A stretch of DNA of 64,000 nucleotides from Eubacteriaceae bacterium (GCA_017531485.1 JAFXKY010000001.1:1-64000); one strand, 5' to 3'; shown: positions 1-9,351, numbered from the stretch's first letter. A program made the numbers and translations. Notes: generated by a model from the sequence alone, not told the origin.

Positions 1-56
1 GATTGATTTTATTACCGCCAAATAGGGATTGGTTTTCTGTACAAGAATAAAAACTA

Positions 57-104
57 AATTGCCATATCATAACGCACCTACGTCATGGTATGGCAATTAT
101 TTTT
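57..104 (+). terminator. Hairpin terminator at left edge
   Basis: The 10-bp arms AATTGCCATA and TATGGCAATT enclose a 22-nt loop and are followed by ATTTTT on the plus strand. It probably ends a gene lying left of the window. No gene could be supported in the first 377 bases: the short open frames there lack a convincing ribosome site and overlap this hairpin and the one near 300. Confidence 0.5.
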
Positions 105-293
105 ACTGATATATGTTTATATTTGTTGACAATGTTAATACTATGTGGTACTTGCATTCCCATTGTGTGTGCCAAACTATTGTCGGATGACTTATTACTC
201 ATCTATTTACCTCCTGTTTTTCCACTTGGTATGGCTGTCGAACCTGCTCAAGTTTACCATAGGAGGTTTTGTTTATCTGCCTGAAGCTGAAGC

Positions 294-336
294 GCTTTTC
301 TCCCCCTGCATAGCAGGGGGGATTTTTGATGTTACA
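294..336 (-). repeat. Short hairpin resembling the RHS cassette-border elements
   Basis: The stem CCCCCTGC / GCAGGGGG is flanked by TTTTCT on one side and GGATTTTTGAT on the other. This is the same layout as the border elements at 37.2 and 38.9 kb, which read CTCCCCC, a loop, GGGGGGATTTTAAGTGT. Here the outer GATTTTTGATGTTA only partly matches. It may be a diverged copy or an unrelated second terminator behind the pilus operon. Confidence 0.35.
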
Positions 337-346
337 CAAATAAACA

Positions 347-370
347 GGAAGCGCCGCATCCGGCACTTCC
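347..370 (-). terminator. Terminator of the pilus operon
   Basis: On the minus strand GGAAGTGCCG and CGGCGCTTCC pair through 10 bp (one G-T pair) around GATG, followed by a T-rich stretch. It begins 7 bases after the stop codon of the last pilus-operon gene. Confidence 0.6.
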
Positions 371-377
371 GTCAACC

Positions 378-953
378 TTATTTCAATTCACATCGGACGA
401 GGATGTATTCAAGCAGCTGAGCATCCCTGACGAACAGCGTCATGTCCGCTTCTTCCGCAAGGACTCTTTCTTCCGCAGTTTCGGAACGGTCCGTGCGGTA
501 TGTCCTGTAAGTAAAGACATTGCCGGACATATCAGTTATGATCACATCCGTTCCGTCATCTATCCTGTCAAAAAAATCGAATTGCCCTTTCTGATCATAT
601 CCCCCGATTATAAGTGTCCCGTTGTATGCTGTCCCGCTGAATCGACACGGGCGGCGTGTAACCTCCCATTTATCCCATGAACTATATACGGGAAGCTTTA
701 ATCCGTAACCGGGAATTTCAAGCAGTGCGATAAAGTCCTTTCCGCCGATTTCAAGTGAAGGCATCTCTGCGTTATACATGGGATCGAAAAACCCTTCCCG
801 TCTGTCAGTAATGACAGTTTCCATCTTCTGTACGATATCTTCATTATCCCTGCCTGCCTGATCTGCACGCAGGAACATAATTCCGAGAAGGAATAGTCCC
901 AGAACGATCAGAAGAGTTCCTGCAATAACAATTATCCTACTGCTATTTCTCAT
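378..953 (-). CDS. Sortase homologue lacking catalytic His and Cys
   Basis: A 191-residue protein with one N-terminal membrane segment (residues 7-28) and a sortase-type fold signature: the stretch at 97-118 (RPCRFSGTAYNGTLIIGG) and ITDMSGNVFTY (139-149) are typical of small clostridial sortases. The usual GH(N) catalytic histidine is Tyr119 (GGYD), and the TLxTC cysteine motif reads TLFVRD, with Arg176 where Cys should be. The catalytic arginine position is kept (Arg187, in YILVRC). The frame is intact and the gene is the last of the pilus operon, overlapping its upstream neighbour by 11 bp. It is therefore unlikely to be a working transpeptidase. A scaffold, assembly-gating or substrate-binding role is inference. 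Alternatively it is a recently decayed second sortase. Confidence 0.7.
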   Translation of the reverse strand: MRNSSRIIVIAGTLLIVLGLFLLGIMFLRADQAGRDNEDIVQKMETVITDRREGFFDPMYNAEMPSLEIGGKDFIALLEIPGYGLKLPVYSSWDKWEVTRRPCRFSGTAYNGTLIIGGYDQKGQFDFFDRIDDGTDVIITDMSGNVFTYRTYRTDRSETAEERVLAEEADMTLFVRDAQLLEYILVRCELK

Positions 954-1866
954 CGTGTCTTTCCTTCATTCTCAGAAGTCCCACAATTATAAGCCCCATT
1001 CCCGAAATGCAGAATGTAAGCACATACATAAACAACGGTGCAGTTTCACCCGTTTCAGGAGAACCGGGTTCATCGGGAATATCAGGCTGTTTTGTATTCT
1101 TGATAATAAACGATGTTTCGTTGTTTACTATCAGAACCTCATATCCTTCCGGAACATCTTTCTCCATGACACTCCATACATCATCACTCTTCTCAGCTTC
1201 CCAGCTGTATGACCAGTCGTTGGTGCCATCAAGAACGATGCTTCTGTCGACTTCGCCGTTTCGGAGGATATCCACGCTGACGCTCTCAGGGCGCTCATCC
1301 GCAGATTCTCCGTCATTCCATAGTTTTACGACCGTATATTTCTCCGGACGCGTATAGTATGCGGATTTCGGAACAGCCTTCATGTCATAATCATATCCGC
1401 TTTCCGTCGGTGCAGGAAGATATATCATGAAATCGCGGAAGATAAAGGTTCCGGATTCATTTTCCGCCGTAACCCCCTTCACCATATAAAGCCCCGTTTC
1501 CAGGTCGGTAAAGAAGACTTTTCCGTCACTTCCCGTTTTCAGGCTTCTGTATGCGGATACATGCTCTGCAGTAACATAGCTTTTTATAGTCTGTGCCGTT
1601 TCCGTCCACTCCTGCTGAGATGTTATTCCGTGTATTTTTATCGGATAGCCCGAATAAGGCTCCAGAAGCTCATATTCGCCTTCATCCGTAAGCTTTGCAA
1701 CGCGGTAAATATCTATTTTCAGATCTTCAAATGAGATCCCTTCCTTTGAATATGATATTTCAAGGCTGCACATGCGGGAAGGATCATATCCGGATGCAAG
1801 ACACACCGAGGGCAGCATAAAACAGATCATGAATACGCATAATACAGAAACTATTCTCTTTATCAT
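943..1866 (-). CDS. Minor (basal or tip) pilin with SPETG sorting signal
   Basis: A 307-residue secreted protein with a signal peptide (residues 1-24, ending near CLASG), a pilin-like N-terminal domain starting around SLEISYSKEG, and a Cna-B-like domain (about 170-255, containing VKLWNDGE, W-YSWEAEK and YEVLIVNNE). It ends with a sorting signal: SPETG at 269-273, a hydrophobic stretch, and the charged tail RMKERHDEK. The canonical first Leu of LPXTG is Ser here, so recognition by the adjacent class C sortase may differ. Its start overlaps the sortase stop by 4 bp (ATGA), indicating coupled translation. A cell-wall-proximal or tip pilin is the likely role, from family size and operon position. 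Confidence 0.8.
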   Translation of the reverse strand: MIKRIVSVLCVFMICFMLPSVCLASGYDPSRMCSLEISYSKEGISFEDLKIDIYRVAKLTDEGEYELLEPYSGYPIKIHGITSQQEWTETAQTIKSYVTAEHVSAYRSLKTGSDGKVFFTDLETGLYMVKGVTAENESGTFIFRDFMIYLPAPTESGYDYDMKAVPKSAYYTRPEKYTVVKLWNDGESADERPESVSVDILRNGEVDRSIVLDGTNDWSYSWEAEKSDDVWSVMEKDVPEGYEVLIVNNETSFIIKNTKQPDIPDEPGSPETGETAPLFMYVLTFCISGMGLIIVGLLRMKERHDEK

Positions 1867-2699
1867 AAATCTTCCTCTCCCAATGTTTCTTTTTTTACGG
1901 GAACAAACATCACATATATAAGCAGAACAAATATTATCGGAAGCGCCACAACGGGCATTACGATCAACGGCTCTACTCTGTACGCTTCATTGGCAATGTA
2001 AATGTTGCTCTTCTGGGAAGCATCCGTCTGATGCGCCCTTATGAGGAGCCTCTGGGTGTTGATGCCGTAAGGGGTACATGTAAGAAGGGTGCAGTACGAC
2101 TTCGAATCCTCTATCTTAATGAGGCTCACATCACTCGGTTCAACGATCCTTATCTGGTCCACTTCGTATGTTATCTTGCGGTCAAGGATGGTGAAATAGA
2201 ATGTATCGCCTATCTCCATCCTGTCAAGATGCGTGAAAAGCACCGCTGTGGGAAGTCCTCTGTGTGCGGAAACTACCGTATGCGTGTTTTCTCCTCCCAC
2301 AGGAAGGCTCGTCCCCTGAATATGCCCTGCGGCGACGCTGAGTACCGCATCGCTCGTTCCGTGATATACGGGAAGCTCCTGATTTATCTTCGGAACAGTC
2401 AGATACCCCATCATCCCGGTGGAACTTATATCCAGCGTCTTCCAGTATTTCGCTTCGATCTTCTTATATTCTATCAGAGGAACTTCAAGGGAATAAAGGG
2501 TGCGGTTGTATTCATCGGCGGCATTGAATATCTCCGAATAGTCTTCCGGTTTATATGCGGCCAGCATTGCTTCGTAATTGACGATAGCCTTACTCTGCGT
2601 CTTTGAGTTCCAGTAGCTGCTGACAGCGGGATATAACAGCACGGACAGGCCTATAAAAAATGAGACGAGAAGAATAATTGTGGATTTTCTGCTTTGCAT
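1863..2699 (-). CDS. srtC: Class C (pilin-polymerising) sortase
   Basis: A 278-residue sortase with an N-terminal membrane segment (about 7-27), the catalytic His in VVSAHRGLP, the catalytic Cys in TLLTCTPYGIN and the Arg in QRLLIRAH. A C-terminal membrane segment (about 248-268) is typical of class C. These enzymes sit on the outer face of the membrane and link pilin subunits through isopeptide bonds. The preceding GGGAG ribosome site supports the start. The gene lies between the backbone pilin and the minor pilin, as in known clostridial pilus islands. Confidence 0.93.
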   Translation of the reverse strand: MQSRKSTIILLVSFFIGLSVLLYPAVSSYWNSKTQSKAIVNYEAMLAAYKPEDYSEIFNAADEYNRTLYSLEVPLIEYKKIEAKYWKTLDISSTGMMGYLTVPKINQELPVYHGTSDAVLSVAAGHIQGTSLPVGGENTHTVVSAHRGLPTAVLFTHLDRMEIGDTFYFTILDRKITYEVDQIRIVEPSDVSLIKIEDSKSYCTLLTCTPYGINTQRLLIRAHQTDASQKSNIYIANEAYRVEPLIVMPVVALPIIFVLLIYVMFVPVKKETLGEEDL

Positions 2700-2726
2700 A
2701 GGCTTCTCCCTGATGTTACAGATTTC

Positions 2727-2747
2727 CGGCGGGGCTGTGCCCCGCCG
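2727..2747 (-). promoter_or_regulatory. Intercistronic GC hairpin between pilin and sortase
   Basis: A perfect 9-bp stem, CGGCGGGGC / GCCCCGCCG, with a 3-nt loop and no U-run behind it. It could attenuate transcription or stabilise the upstream pilin mRNA so that the backbone pilin is made in excess over the sortase. The regulatory role is inference. Confidence 0.5.
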
Positions 2748-2768
2748 ATAAATGTATAGTAAATCAAA

Positions 2769-4253
2769 TTAGTCGTCGATCATGCTCATACGTCTCTTTG
2801 TTACGAGAAGAACACCTGCTGCGAGTGTTACGAGCATACCGAATGTGATGAACATTACAGTACCTGTGCCGCCGGTTTCCGGAAGCATTGTGCCGGATTT
2901 GTTTACGACATGAACACCTGAACCTGTTGAGAAAACACCATCATTAAAGATAGCATCGAGATTCTTATCGGAGATAGTAAATTTCTGGCGGGCTGCGAGC
3001 TGATTGTAACCATTCGGAGTTACAGTTTCTTCGAGGTAATATATACCGTTATCAAAACCTACTACGCGGACTTTACCGTCTTTAACTACGATAGAAACGC
3101 CTTCTTCATCTGCTTTTGCCCTGCGGTATGTAACTCCGTCATCCATAAGAACAACTGCTACTTCATTTCCGCCTTTTTCAGCATCATAAATCTTAAATTC
3201 AGCACCGTCGATGAGTTTGTTCTGGCTGTCTGTTTTCACGAGATCAAATGCGAATGTGTATGTCGTTGTTTCATCCGTGTTTGATTCGTGGCTGCTGTTT
3301 TCGCCATAATTAAGTTTTGCTTCGTTGGGGTTTCCTTCTCCTGCTATTACGGCATTTCTGTTGACCATTGCTTCGTAGTACACGATGATTTCATCATTGG
3401 TTGCGAGCTTTTCACAAAGTTCATTTGAAAAAACAACTTCGAATGTGCAACCATCTTTTGAACCGGGAACTTCCACATTATAATCCGTTGTCGGTGTTGT
3501 GTGAGTTCCAGTACTGGTTACATGTTCAATCTTTGAAACCTGTAAGAATGTCAGACCTGCAGACATTGTGTCGTGGAGAATATAGTTTTCCGCACCTGCA
3601 TGAACTTTAATTATTGTACGGAACTCTACAGTCTGTCCGATATCGGCTGTATTTTTTTCTCCCCATGTTTCACCCAGGTCCTCTTTAACCTGTTTAACAA
3701 CTGTCGGTGAACCGTTCTTTGCGTTGATTGATGCATCGGGGTTTGTTGTTGTAAGACCACAAAGAGCACCCATTGTTGAGTCGATAAGGTAGTAACCGAG
3801 TTCGAGACCTGAGAATTTTCCTGAAGTTATCTCAGTTTCTTGATCTGTGGTAATCACAAATTCTCCATCATTTTTAGAAGATTTAACGGGAGCGATTTCG
3901 TTAGCTTCAACTTTCGCATAAGCAAGAGCCAATTTCGCAAATGCCGCAACTGTATCATCATCTTCTGTAGCTTTCCATGTCGCATAACCCTGTTCATCTA
4001 CAGTAAAATATGCCTTTGCCTCATCTGTCGCAAAGAAACCTGTCCATGCACTGTTTACTTTGTAGGAATACGCTCCTGTATCTGTGTCATAACTTTCGAG
4101 ATCGAGGAGTTTGTAGATTGTGTAAGTGTTGCCTTCGCTGACGCCGTTGATAGTGATTGATCCTGTTTCATCAGCAGCAAAAACTGTTGCGCTCATTGAG
4201 AGAGCCATGAGGAGTACCAGCATGAAGCTGATCACTTTTTTCATGTTTTTCAT
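2769..4253 (-). CDS. Major (backbone) pilin, LPETG-anchored
   Basis: A 494-residue fimbrial backbone subunit. It has a signal peptide (1-26, ending SATVFA), an N-terminal pilin domain, and a Lys-bearing pilin-motif region near VVKQVK (185-190), where the next subunit would be joined. A middle isopeptide domain carries the FRTIIKVHAG region, and a Cna-B-type domain carries the E-box-like YYLEETVTPNGY. The sorting signal is LPETG (457-461), then a membrane segment and KRR. The AAAGGA ribosome site precedes the ATG. It stands between the adhesin and the class C sortase. The D4/E-box pattern implies internal Lys-Asn crosslinks, from family knowledge. Confidence 0.9.
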   Translation of the reverse strand: MKNMKKVISFMLVLLMALSMSATVFAADETGSITINGVSEGNTYTIYKLLDLESYDTDTGAYSYKVNSAWTGFFATDEAKAYFTVDEQGYATWKATEDDDTVAAFAKLALAYAKVEANEIAPVKSSKNDGEFVITTDQETEITSGKFSGLELGYYLIDSTMGALCGLTTTNPDASINAKNGSPTVVKQVKEDLGETWGEKNTADIGQTVEFRTIIKVHAGAENYILHDTMSAGLTFLQVSKIEHVTSTGTHTTPTTDYNVEVPGSKDGCTFEVVFSNELCEKLATNDEIIVYYEAMVNRNAVIAGEGNPNEAKLNYGENSSHESNTDETTTYTFAFDLVKTDSQNKLIDGAEFKIYDAEKGGNEVAVVLMDDGVTYRRAKADEEGVSIVVKDGKVRVVGFDNGIYYLEETVTPNGYNQLAARQKFTISDKNLDAIFNDGVFSTGSGVHVVNKSGTMLPETGGTGTVMFITFGMLVTLAAGVLLVTKRRMSMIDD

Positions 4254-4333
4254 TTTTTAATTCCTTTCTTATTATTTATTTGTTTTTTTCGGGCGGCGCA
4301 AGATAAAGTATTTTGAGCACCCGGAGAGGCGTA

Positions 4334-7300
4334 CTATTTTTCTCTACACTCCCTCCTTTCGCTTTTGCGCCTCTGCCCATAGTACCAACCCAGTGAGCCG
4401 AGCATTATCGACAGACCGAGGATTATGTGTCCATACGGACCGATTCCGCCCGTAGACGGGAGGATCACATTCATATGGTACACGTTGGTAACTGTTATTT
4501 CATAAGCGGTTTCCGAACCGTTCACCGACCCGACTGTGCCGTATTCCGCATGCCAGCCGTCGGGCGGATTCGTTTCTTTCACCGAATATGCAATTTCTTT
4601 ATCATTGCTGTCATATTTCGGCAATGATTCAAATGTATAGCTCCAGCCGTTTCTCAGGCTGAGAGTTCCGCTGAGCCCTGCTTCCGCTCCGTTTTCAAGG
4701 AGAACGACTTCAATCGTCTTGTCGTTGTATATAGCGGAACCGCCGAGTTCGCCCGGATCCCATAATTTGTTTACTTTCAGCGAGATCGTCGCATCTTTTG
4801 CGGGGATGTTCGTGATCCTGTACTCATAATAAAGCTCTGTATCCGGTTCTTCCGGCTCCTCAGGTTCCGGATCCGGTTCAGGCTCCGGTACTCCGATCTG
4901 AAGAGGTGTGACCGTGAATGATTCACTGCTGTTTGTCGTCGTGTAGAATACGTGATTATGTATCACATTACTTTCCATATTTTCTTCTTTCGGATACTGG
5001 GTTTCGTTCCAGTTCCCGTGATCAATATAACAGGAAAGCTTTCCGCCGGAGAAATTCAGGTTTTTGTATTGTCCCGGACCTGACGATATTTTATACATGT
5101 AATTATCATAGAACAGTGTCTTTCCGTCTTTATTGGTAAAGGTGTATGTTCCGTTACTGTTAACCGTTACCACCCACTGAGTATCCAACGAATTCTCAGC
5201 TGTGCTCAGGTTTTTCTCAAGCCTGATCCCGGCACTGTCAGAGCCGATATATCCGTATTGCGTCTGCAAGAGATATGTCTTGCCGTCTGCAAAGCCTTCC
5301 GAAGGAGTCGTTACCGTATTTCCGCCGGATGAACTGCCGGCATTTCCCTTTACCGGCTCGATATGTCCCACATATCCCGGAATCGTCGCTTCCCTGACCG
5401 TATAACTTACGGGATTTCCGTCCCTGTCCGTCTTCGGCAGGTTTGTCCATGTGTGCGTCCAGTTGTTTTCTTTGCTGAGCGTCGCGGACTGTATCCTCGT
5501 GCCGTTTGCATGCAGATAAGCGGTTACGGAATCTCTGTCGTGATTAACATCATCCTGCCATACCTTTGAAACGGTTACTTCCGTCGGTTCGCTGTCCGTG
5601 GCGTCGGTATTTGTAATTGTGAGGTATGCTTCCTGCTGATCTTCGCTTACCTTATATCCATGGACCGTATATCCAACAGTCAGATTGCCGTCTTTGTCTT
5701 CCAGCACATCATAATCCGGAAGTCCGCTGTTGTTAAGACGCATGCGGATGATACCTTTCGACGGCACATTGCTCATAGAATCCGGACCGAGAGTTTCCAC
5801 GAGATAATATGTATTGCCTGCAGCAAGTCCCCACATTGAAGCAACGCCGTTTCTGACGGTGAATTCATTGGTTGAAGCTGCTCCGCTTTCGTGTTCTTCG
5901 CGGCTGTTCCAGAGCTGTGCGGGTTTTGAGCAGCCTGAGTCAGTATAAACAGCAAATCTTGCACCATTGAGAAGGTGCGCATTAAGCGTATCTTCCTTTC
6001 TCAGAGTCATTGCGTATCGCGTCGTAAGGTTGAAACGCAGCTTGAAGTTCGAGAGTGAGGAACCACGCTCGAGGTAATACATCGTAAGTTTGTGCGAACC
6101 ACCCTGAAGCGTCTTCAGGTATGCGGATTTCTCCTGATCCACAACTCCGTTGTTTGTAACTACCCCCGTTGAAAAGTCAATAGAACCCGTTTCAACGCCA
6201 TGGATACCGCCGATATCAAGGGCGAGCTTACCATCTATCAGAACCCATACGTCATCGTCTCCGGAGAATTCAAAGACCATGTCGTCCCCGACGATACTCT
6301 GGTTCCCCCAGACTCCGTCGCCATCCTGAGTTCCGGGAACTGCCGGCAGATAAAAATCCATTTCCATAGACATACCGAACAGGTAGTTTGTAATCACGCG
6401 GTTCGTTGAGTTATTTTCCGTATTGTATTTTGAGTCATAAGAGATATGCGAAGTTCCCACATATTCATTATGAACTCCGTTGTAAGTGTAACTTCCCGTA
6501 GCCTTTCCGTTTGTGTTTGCATAAGGAGAGTTAAACGGAAGGAAGTCCGAATATGAAGGAGGATCCTGCTTTTCTGCGTCTGAAGTGCGTTCGAGATAAT
6601 CGTAAACATAAAATCTTCCGTCTGTCTGATTATATGATGCCGCATTCAGCGTCGAATCGTAGTAATAATATCCATAAAATTCCTCATCATCCGGATCGTG
6701 TCCGTACTGGAACAGATGATCCCCTGTTCCGACATAGTGCTTGCCTATGACTTCTGTTTCGGTATTATACAGAAGGTCGGCAAGTTTTTCATTGTAAAGA
6801 CCGTAGCTTACATTCTGATACTGCGCGCCATTCTCGTCGTTAAGATTATTAGGATGAGAAAAATATCCCCTGTCGTACGGATCATGGTCGATGAAGACAA
6901 AGTTTAGCGTTTTTCCTCCGCCATACTGAACATTTTCCGTTTCAGCCAATGTCCAAGAAGCCGAACTTCCGTTTTCGTAATCCCTGTTCATTGACATTAC
7001 ATTGAACAGCGTGTTGTAGTCAAAGACATGCGTGGTAATGAAACTGTTCGTGCTGACCGTATCCGTAACAAGGCTGTTCAGTTTTCCTATATCGTAGGAA
7101 GATGCTATCCAGTCTGCATAAAAGAGTGTCGTTCCGGTAACTTCATACGTTGCCCCTGCAGGATAATATTTTGAATTTCCCACATCATACCACCCCTTGA
7201 GAGTGTAGCTGTATTTTTCCGGAGATTTCCATGTAGAAGGAAGCGTGATGATACTTCCCATTTCCACGGTTCTGCTCTGAGTTGATGAACCGCCGTAGCT

Positions 7301-8704
7301 CATAAGACCGCCGTTGGTTCCGTCGAAATGAAGAAAACAAGTCTCTGCATATGCAAGATAGAATGTTGTTCTCGAATTATAATTTGTAGTCGTCCATATT
7401 CTCGAAGTTCCGTCGAGATATGCGTATGAGTAATTTGTCGTATTGCGGCGGAAGACGACGCCGGAACCGGACTGAAGCAGAGTAGTCTGCCAGCTGTTGG
7501 ATGTGATGATACCTTCATTGTACGGATGCATGACAAGCCCGGTACCGATATTTCTTATGACATAGTTTGATCCCGCCTGCGTGAAAGTCCACAAAAGCAT
7601 GTCCGGATTTGCAATGTCCGAATATACTTTCCCGTCGCGGACTTCGACCGGTACTGCGTTTCCGTTTCCGTCAATGGCATAATATTTGCCATATCTCTGG
7701 GCATATATAACAAAGCTTCTTGTGTTGGTAAATATACCCGTGCCGTAATTTATGGTCGTTGCAATTTCCTGCATTCCATCGTCTGTGGCCGCCAGCATCA
7801 TTACCGGTTCAGGTCGCTGTATAATTCCGTAGCCGAGGATTACGGATGCATCTGTAATCATGTATTCCACGACGGAGTCATCTACATTTCCCTGTATTAC
7901 ACTGATCCCCTCTTCCGAAACTCCGCTTACGATCGCAACCGTTCCGGCAACATCGCCGTTACTTTCCGAAGAAAGAAAAACGACATTTCCTTCCGAAGGT
8001 TCCCACACAGAAACATCCCTGTAAAGCCCTTCATCCATCCATTCAAGGCGCATTGATTCCGCCCCTGCATTTGCGGGAAGATTTTCCGCACCGGAATAAT
8101 GGAGGCAGAAAGATACGAACATCGCCGACCAGTCTCCATACGGGTTTCCGTACCACTGTCCGTATCTCGTGATGCCACGGCGTGTACCGTGAAGATCCAC
8201 TTCAAAATTGGCGGTGCTTTCCGTATAACCTATCTGGGAACGGGCAACTGAAACGAGCATTTTTTCCAAAGATTCCTCTTGTGCAACTCCTGAAATGCTG
8301 TTCAGCCGGTCTTCTTCCGTTTCGATATCCGCATCAATATTGCTGTAACAGCTGTCCGTATGGATATGCTCCTGAATACTGCACTCCGTAATTACTCCGT
8401 AACACTGCTCAGTATGAACATGCTCTCCTGAAGTTTCTGCGCAAATCAGTTCCTTTAAAAGACAGCTTTCGCCGTGAACATGTCCTTCATCTGTATTTTC
8501 ACATACGATATTCGTGCATGCTTCGCCATGACGGTGTTCCTGATATCCGCAGAATGCATCTCCGGCCATGGTGATACCCGTAAGCTTCAGACTCCAGAAC
8601 ACTCCCATGATGACAAAAAAAGAAAGGAGCACTATGATCCGCCGCTTAATGCCGCGAAGCGTATCAGTATTCGGTTGTACTGCGTTTACATTTTTACGCT
8701 CCAT
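4334..8704 (-). CDS. Large LPSTG-anchored pilus adhesin with CHAP-like, fibro-slime and Cna-B domains
   Basis: About 1,456 residues from the ATG that follows AAGGAG; an ATG 15 bp upstream lacks spacing. In order: an N-terminal membrane/signal segment; a His/Cys-rich stretch with repeated H-x-H and C motifs (HTEQCY, HTDSCY) around 55-120; a CHAP/NlpC-like domain near 150-300; beta-rich InlB-like repeats (KGWYD); a fibro-slime domain (FEFSGDDDVWVLIDGK); and at least two Cna-B domains (VSKVWQDD, VNKLWDPG). The C-terminus has LPSTG near 1415, a membrane helix and a basic tail. The CHAP catalytic position, normally WCAMFVS, reads WSAMFVS, so Cys is replaced by Ser near residue 193. It is most likely the tip adhesin of the pilus. 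Confidence 0.87.
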   Translation of the reverse strand: MERKNVNAVQPNTDTLRGIKRRIIVLLSFFVIMGVFWSLKLTGITMAGDAFCGYQEHRHGEACTNIVCENTDEGHVHGESCLLKELICAETSGEHVHTEQCYGVITECSIQEHIHTDSCYSNIDADIETEEDRLNSISGVAQEESLEKMLVSVARSQIGYTESTANFEVDLHGTRRGITRYGQWYGNPYGDWSAMFVSFCLHYSGAENLPANAGAESMRLEWMDEGLYRDVSVWEPSEGNVVFLSSESNGDVAGTVAIVSGVSEEGISVIQGNVDDSVVEYMITDASVILGYGIIQRPEPVMMLAATDDGMQEIATTINYGTGIFTNTRSFVIYAQRYGKYYAIDGNGNAVPVEVRDGKVYSDIANPDMLLWTFTQAGSNYVIRNIGTGLVMHPYNEGIITSNSWQTTLLQSGSGVVFRRNTTNYSYAYLDGTSRIWTTTNYNSRTTFYLAYAETCFLHFDGTNGGLMSYGGSSTQSRTVEMGSIITLPSTWKSPEKYSYTLKGWYDVGNSKYYPAGATYEVTGTTLFYADWIASSYDIGKLNSLVTDTVSTNSFITTHVFDYNTLFNVMSMNRDYENGSSASWTLAETENVQYGGGKTLNFVFIDHDPYDRGYFSHPNNLNDENGAQYQNVSYGLYNEKLADLLYNTETEVIGKHYVGTGDHLFQYGHDPDDEEFYGYYYYDSTLNAASYNQTDGRFYVYDYLERTSDAEKQDPPSYSDFLPFNSPYANTNGKATGSYTYNGVHNEYVGTSHISYDSKYNTENNSTNRVITNYLFGMSMEMDFYLPAVPGTQDGDGVWGNQSIVGDDMVFEFSGDDDVWVLIDGKLALDIGGIHGVETGSIDFSTGVVTNNGVVDQEKSAYLKTLQGGSHKLTMYYLERGSSLSNFKLRFNLTTRYAMTLRKEDTLNAHLLNGARFAVYTDSGCSKPAQLWNSREEHESGAASTNEFTVRNGVASMWGLAAGNTYYLVETLGPDSMSNVPSKGIIRMRLNNSGLPDYDVLEDKDGNLTVGYTVHGYKVSEDQQEAYLTITNTDATDSEPTEVTVSKVWQDDVNHDRDSVTAYLHANGTRIQSATLSKENNWTHTWTNLPKTDRDGNPVSYTVREATIPGYVGHIEPVKGNAGSSSGGNTVTTPSEGFADGKTYLLQTQYGYIGSDSAGIRLEKNLSTAENSLDTQWVVTVNSNGTYTFTNKDGKTLFYDNYMYKISSGPGQYKNLNFSGGKLSCYIDHGNWNETQYPKEENMESNVIHNHVFYTTTNSSESFTVTPLQIGVPEPEPDPEPEEPEEPDTELYYEYRITNIPAKDATISLKVNKLWDPGELGGSAIYNDKTIEVVLLENGAEAGLSGTLSLRNGWSYTFESLPKYDSNDKEIAYSVKETNPPDGWHAEYGTVGSVNGSETAYEITVTNVYHMNVILPSTGGIGPYGHIILGLSIMLGSLGWYYGQRRKSERRECREK

Positions 8705-8736
8705 AAATTGCTCCTTCATTCCATTTATTTATAAGC

Positions 8737-9351
8737 CTATCCCAGCCACTCAAATTCGGACAGCGGCCAGAATTTAAAAAGTATTTTTCCTATTACATGG
8801 TCTGCCGGCACACATCCTATAACGCTGCTGCGGCTGTCGATGGAAGTTTCTCGCTGGTCTCCCATCATGAAGAATGCATTCTCCGGCACCTGATAAGGAA
8901 ATTCAATATCACATTCGCCGAGAGCCTTGTTCTGAACATACGGTTCAACGAGCTCCACAGCGTTTACGAACACTGTTCCGTCGGGCTCGATCCACAGATA
9001 ATCTCCGGGAGTGGCGATGACCCGCTTTATCAGTATCTTATTCGAATAATAAAATGCACACAGATCTCCCGTCTCAAGTTTGTCCGTCTTCGCAAGGATG
9101 ACTATATCACCATCATTAAGGTTCGGCTCCATGCTTGTCCCTGCGATCTGCAGAACGGGAAGAACGAGCGTCGCTACGATGGCAGCGACGGCGGCAACGA
9201 CTATGAGTGCATCGATTGTACTCCTCAGGACCCTTCTGAAACGGCGTTTATATCGCTCGCGGCGCAGTTCCTGCCTCAGCTCATCTATTTTCGGAAGCTC
9301 AGCTGTCCGGAGCGCGCTTTTGTTGTCATGTTTCTTCCTGGATTGTTTCAT
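8737..9351 (-). CDS. Type I signal peptidase of the pilus locus
   Basis: An S26-family peptidase. After a membrane anchor (VVAAVAAIVATLVLPVL) it shows box B with the catalytic Ser in AGTSMEPNL, box C (GDIVIL), box D with the catalytic Lys in ILIKRVIATPGD, and box E (GDQRETSIDSR). The ATG at 9351 follows AGGA at a good distance; longer upstream starts have no ribosome site. It overlaps the preceding gene by 26 bp. Dedicated signal peptidases in pilus islands are thought to process or assist assembly of the large pilins. Confidence 0.9.
   Translation of the reverse strand: MKQSRKKHDNKSALRTAELPKIDELRQELRRERYKRRFRRVLRSTIDALIVVAAVAAIVATLVLPVLQIAGTSMEPNLNDGDIVILAKTDKLETGDLCAFYYSNKILIKRVIATPGDYLWIEPDGTVFVNAVELVEPYVQNKALGECDIEFPYQVPENAFFMMGDQRETSIDSRSSVIGCVPADHVIGKILFKFWPLSEFEWLG

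Noticed and set aside
90-420. Two short plus-strand frames at the left edge
   Set aside because: No ribosome site or recognisable protein, and they cover the hairpins at 57-104 and 294-336.
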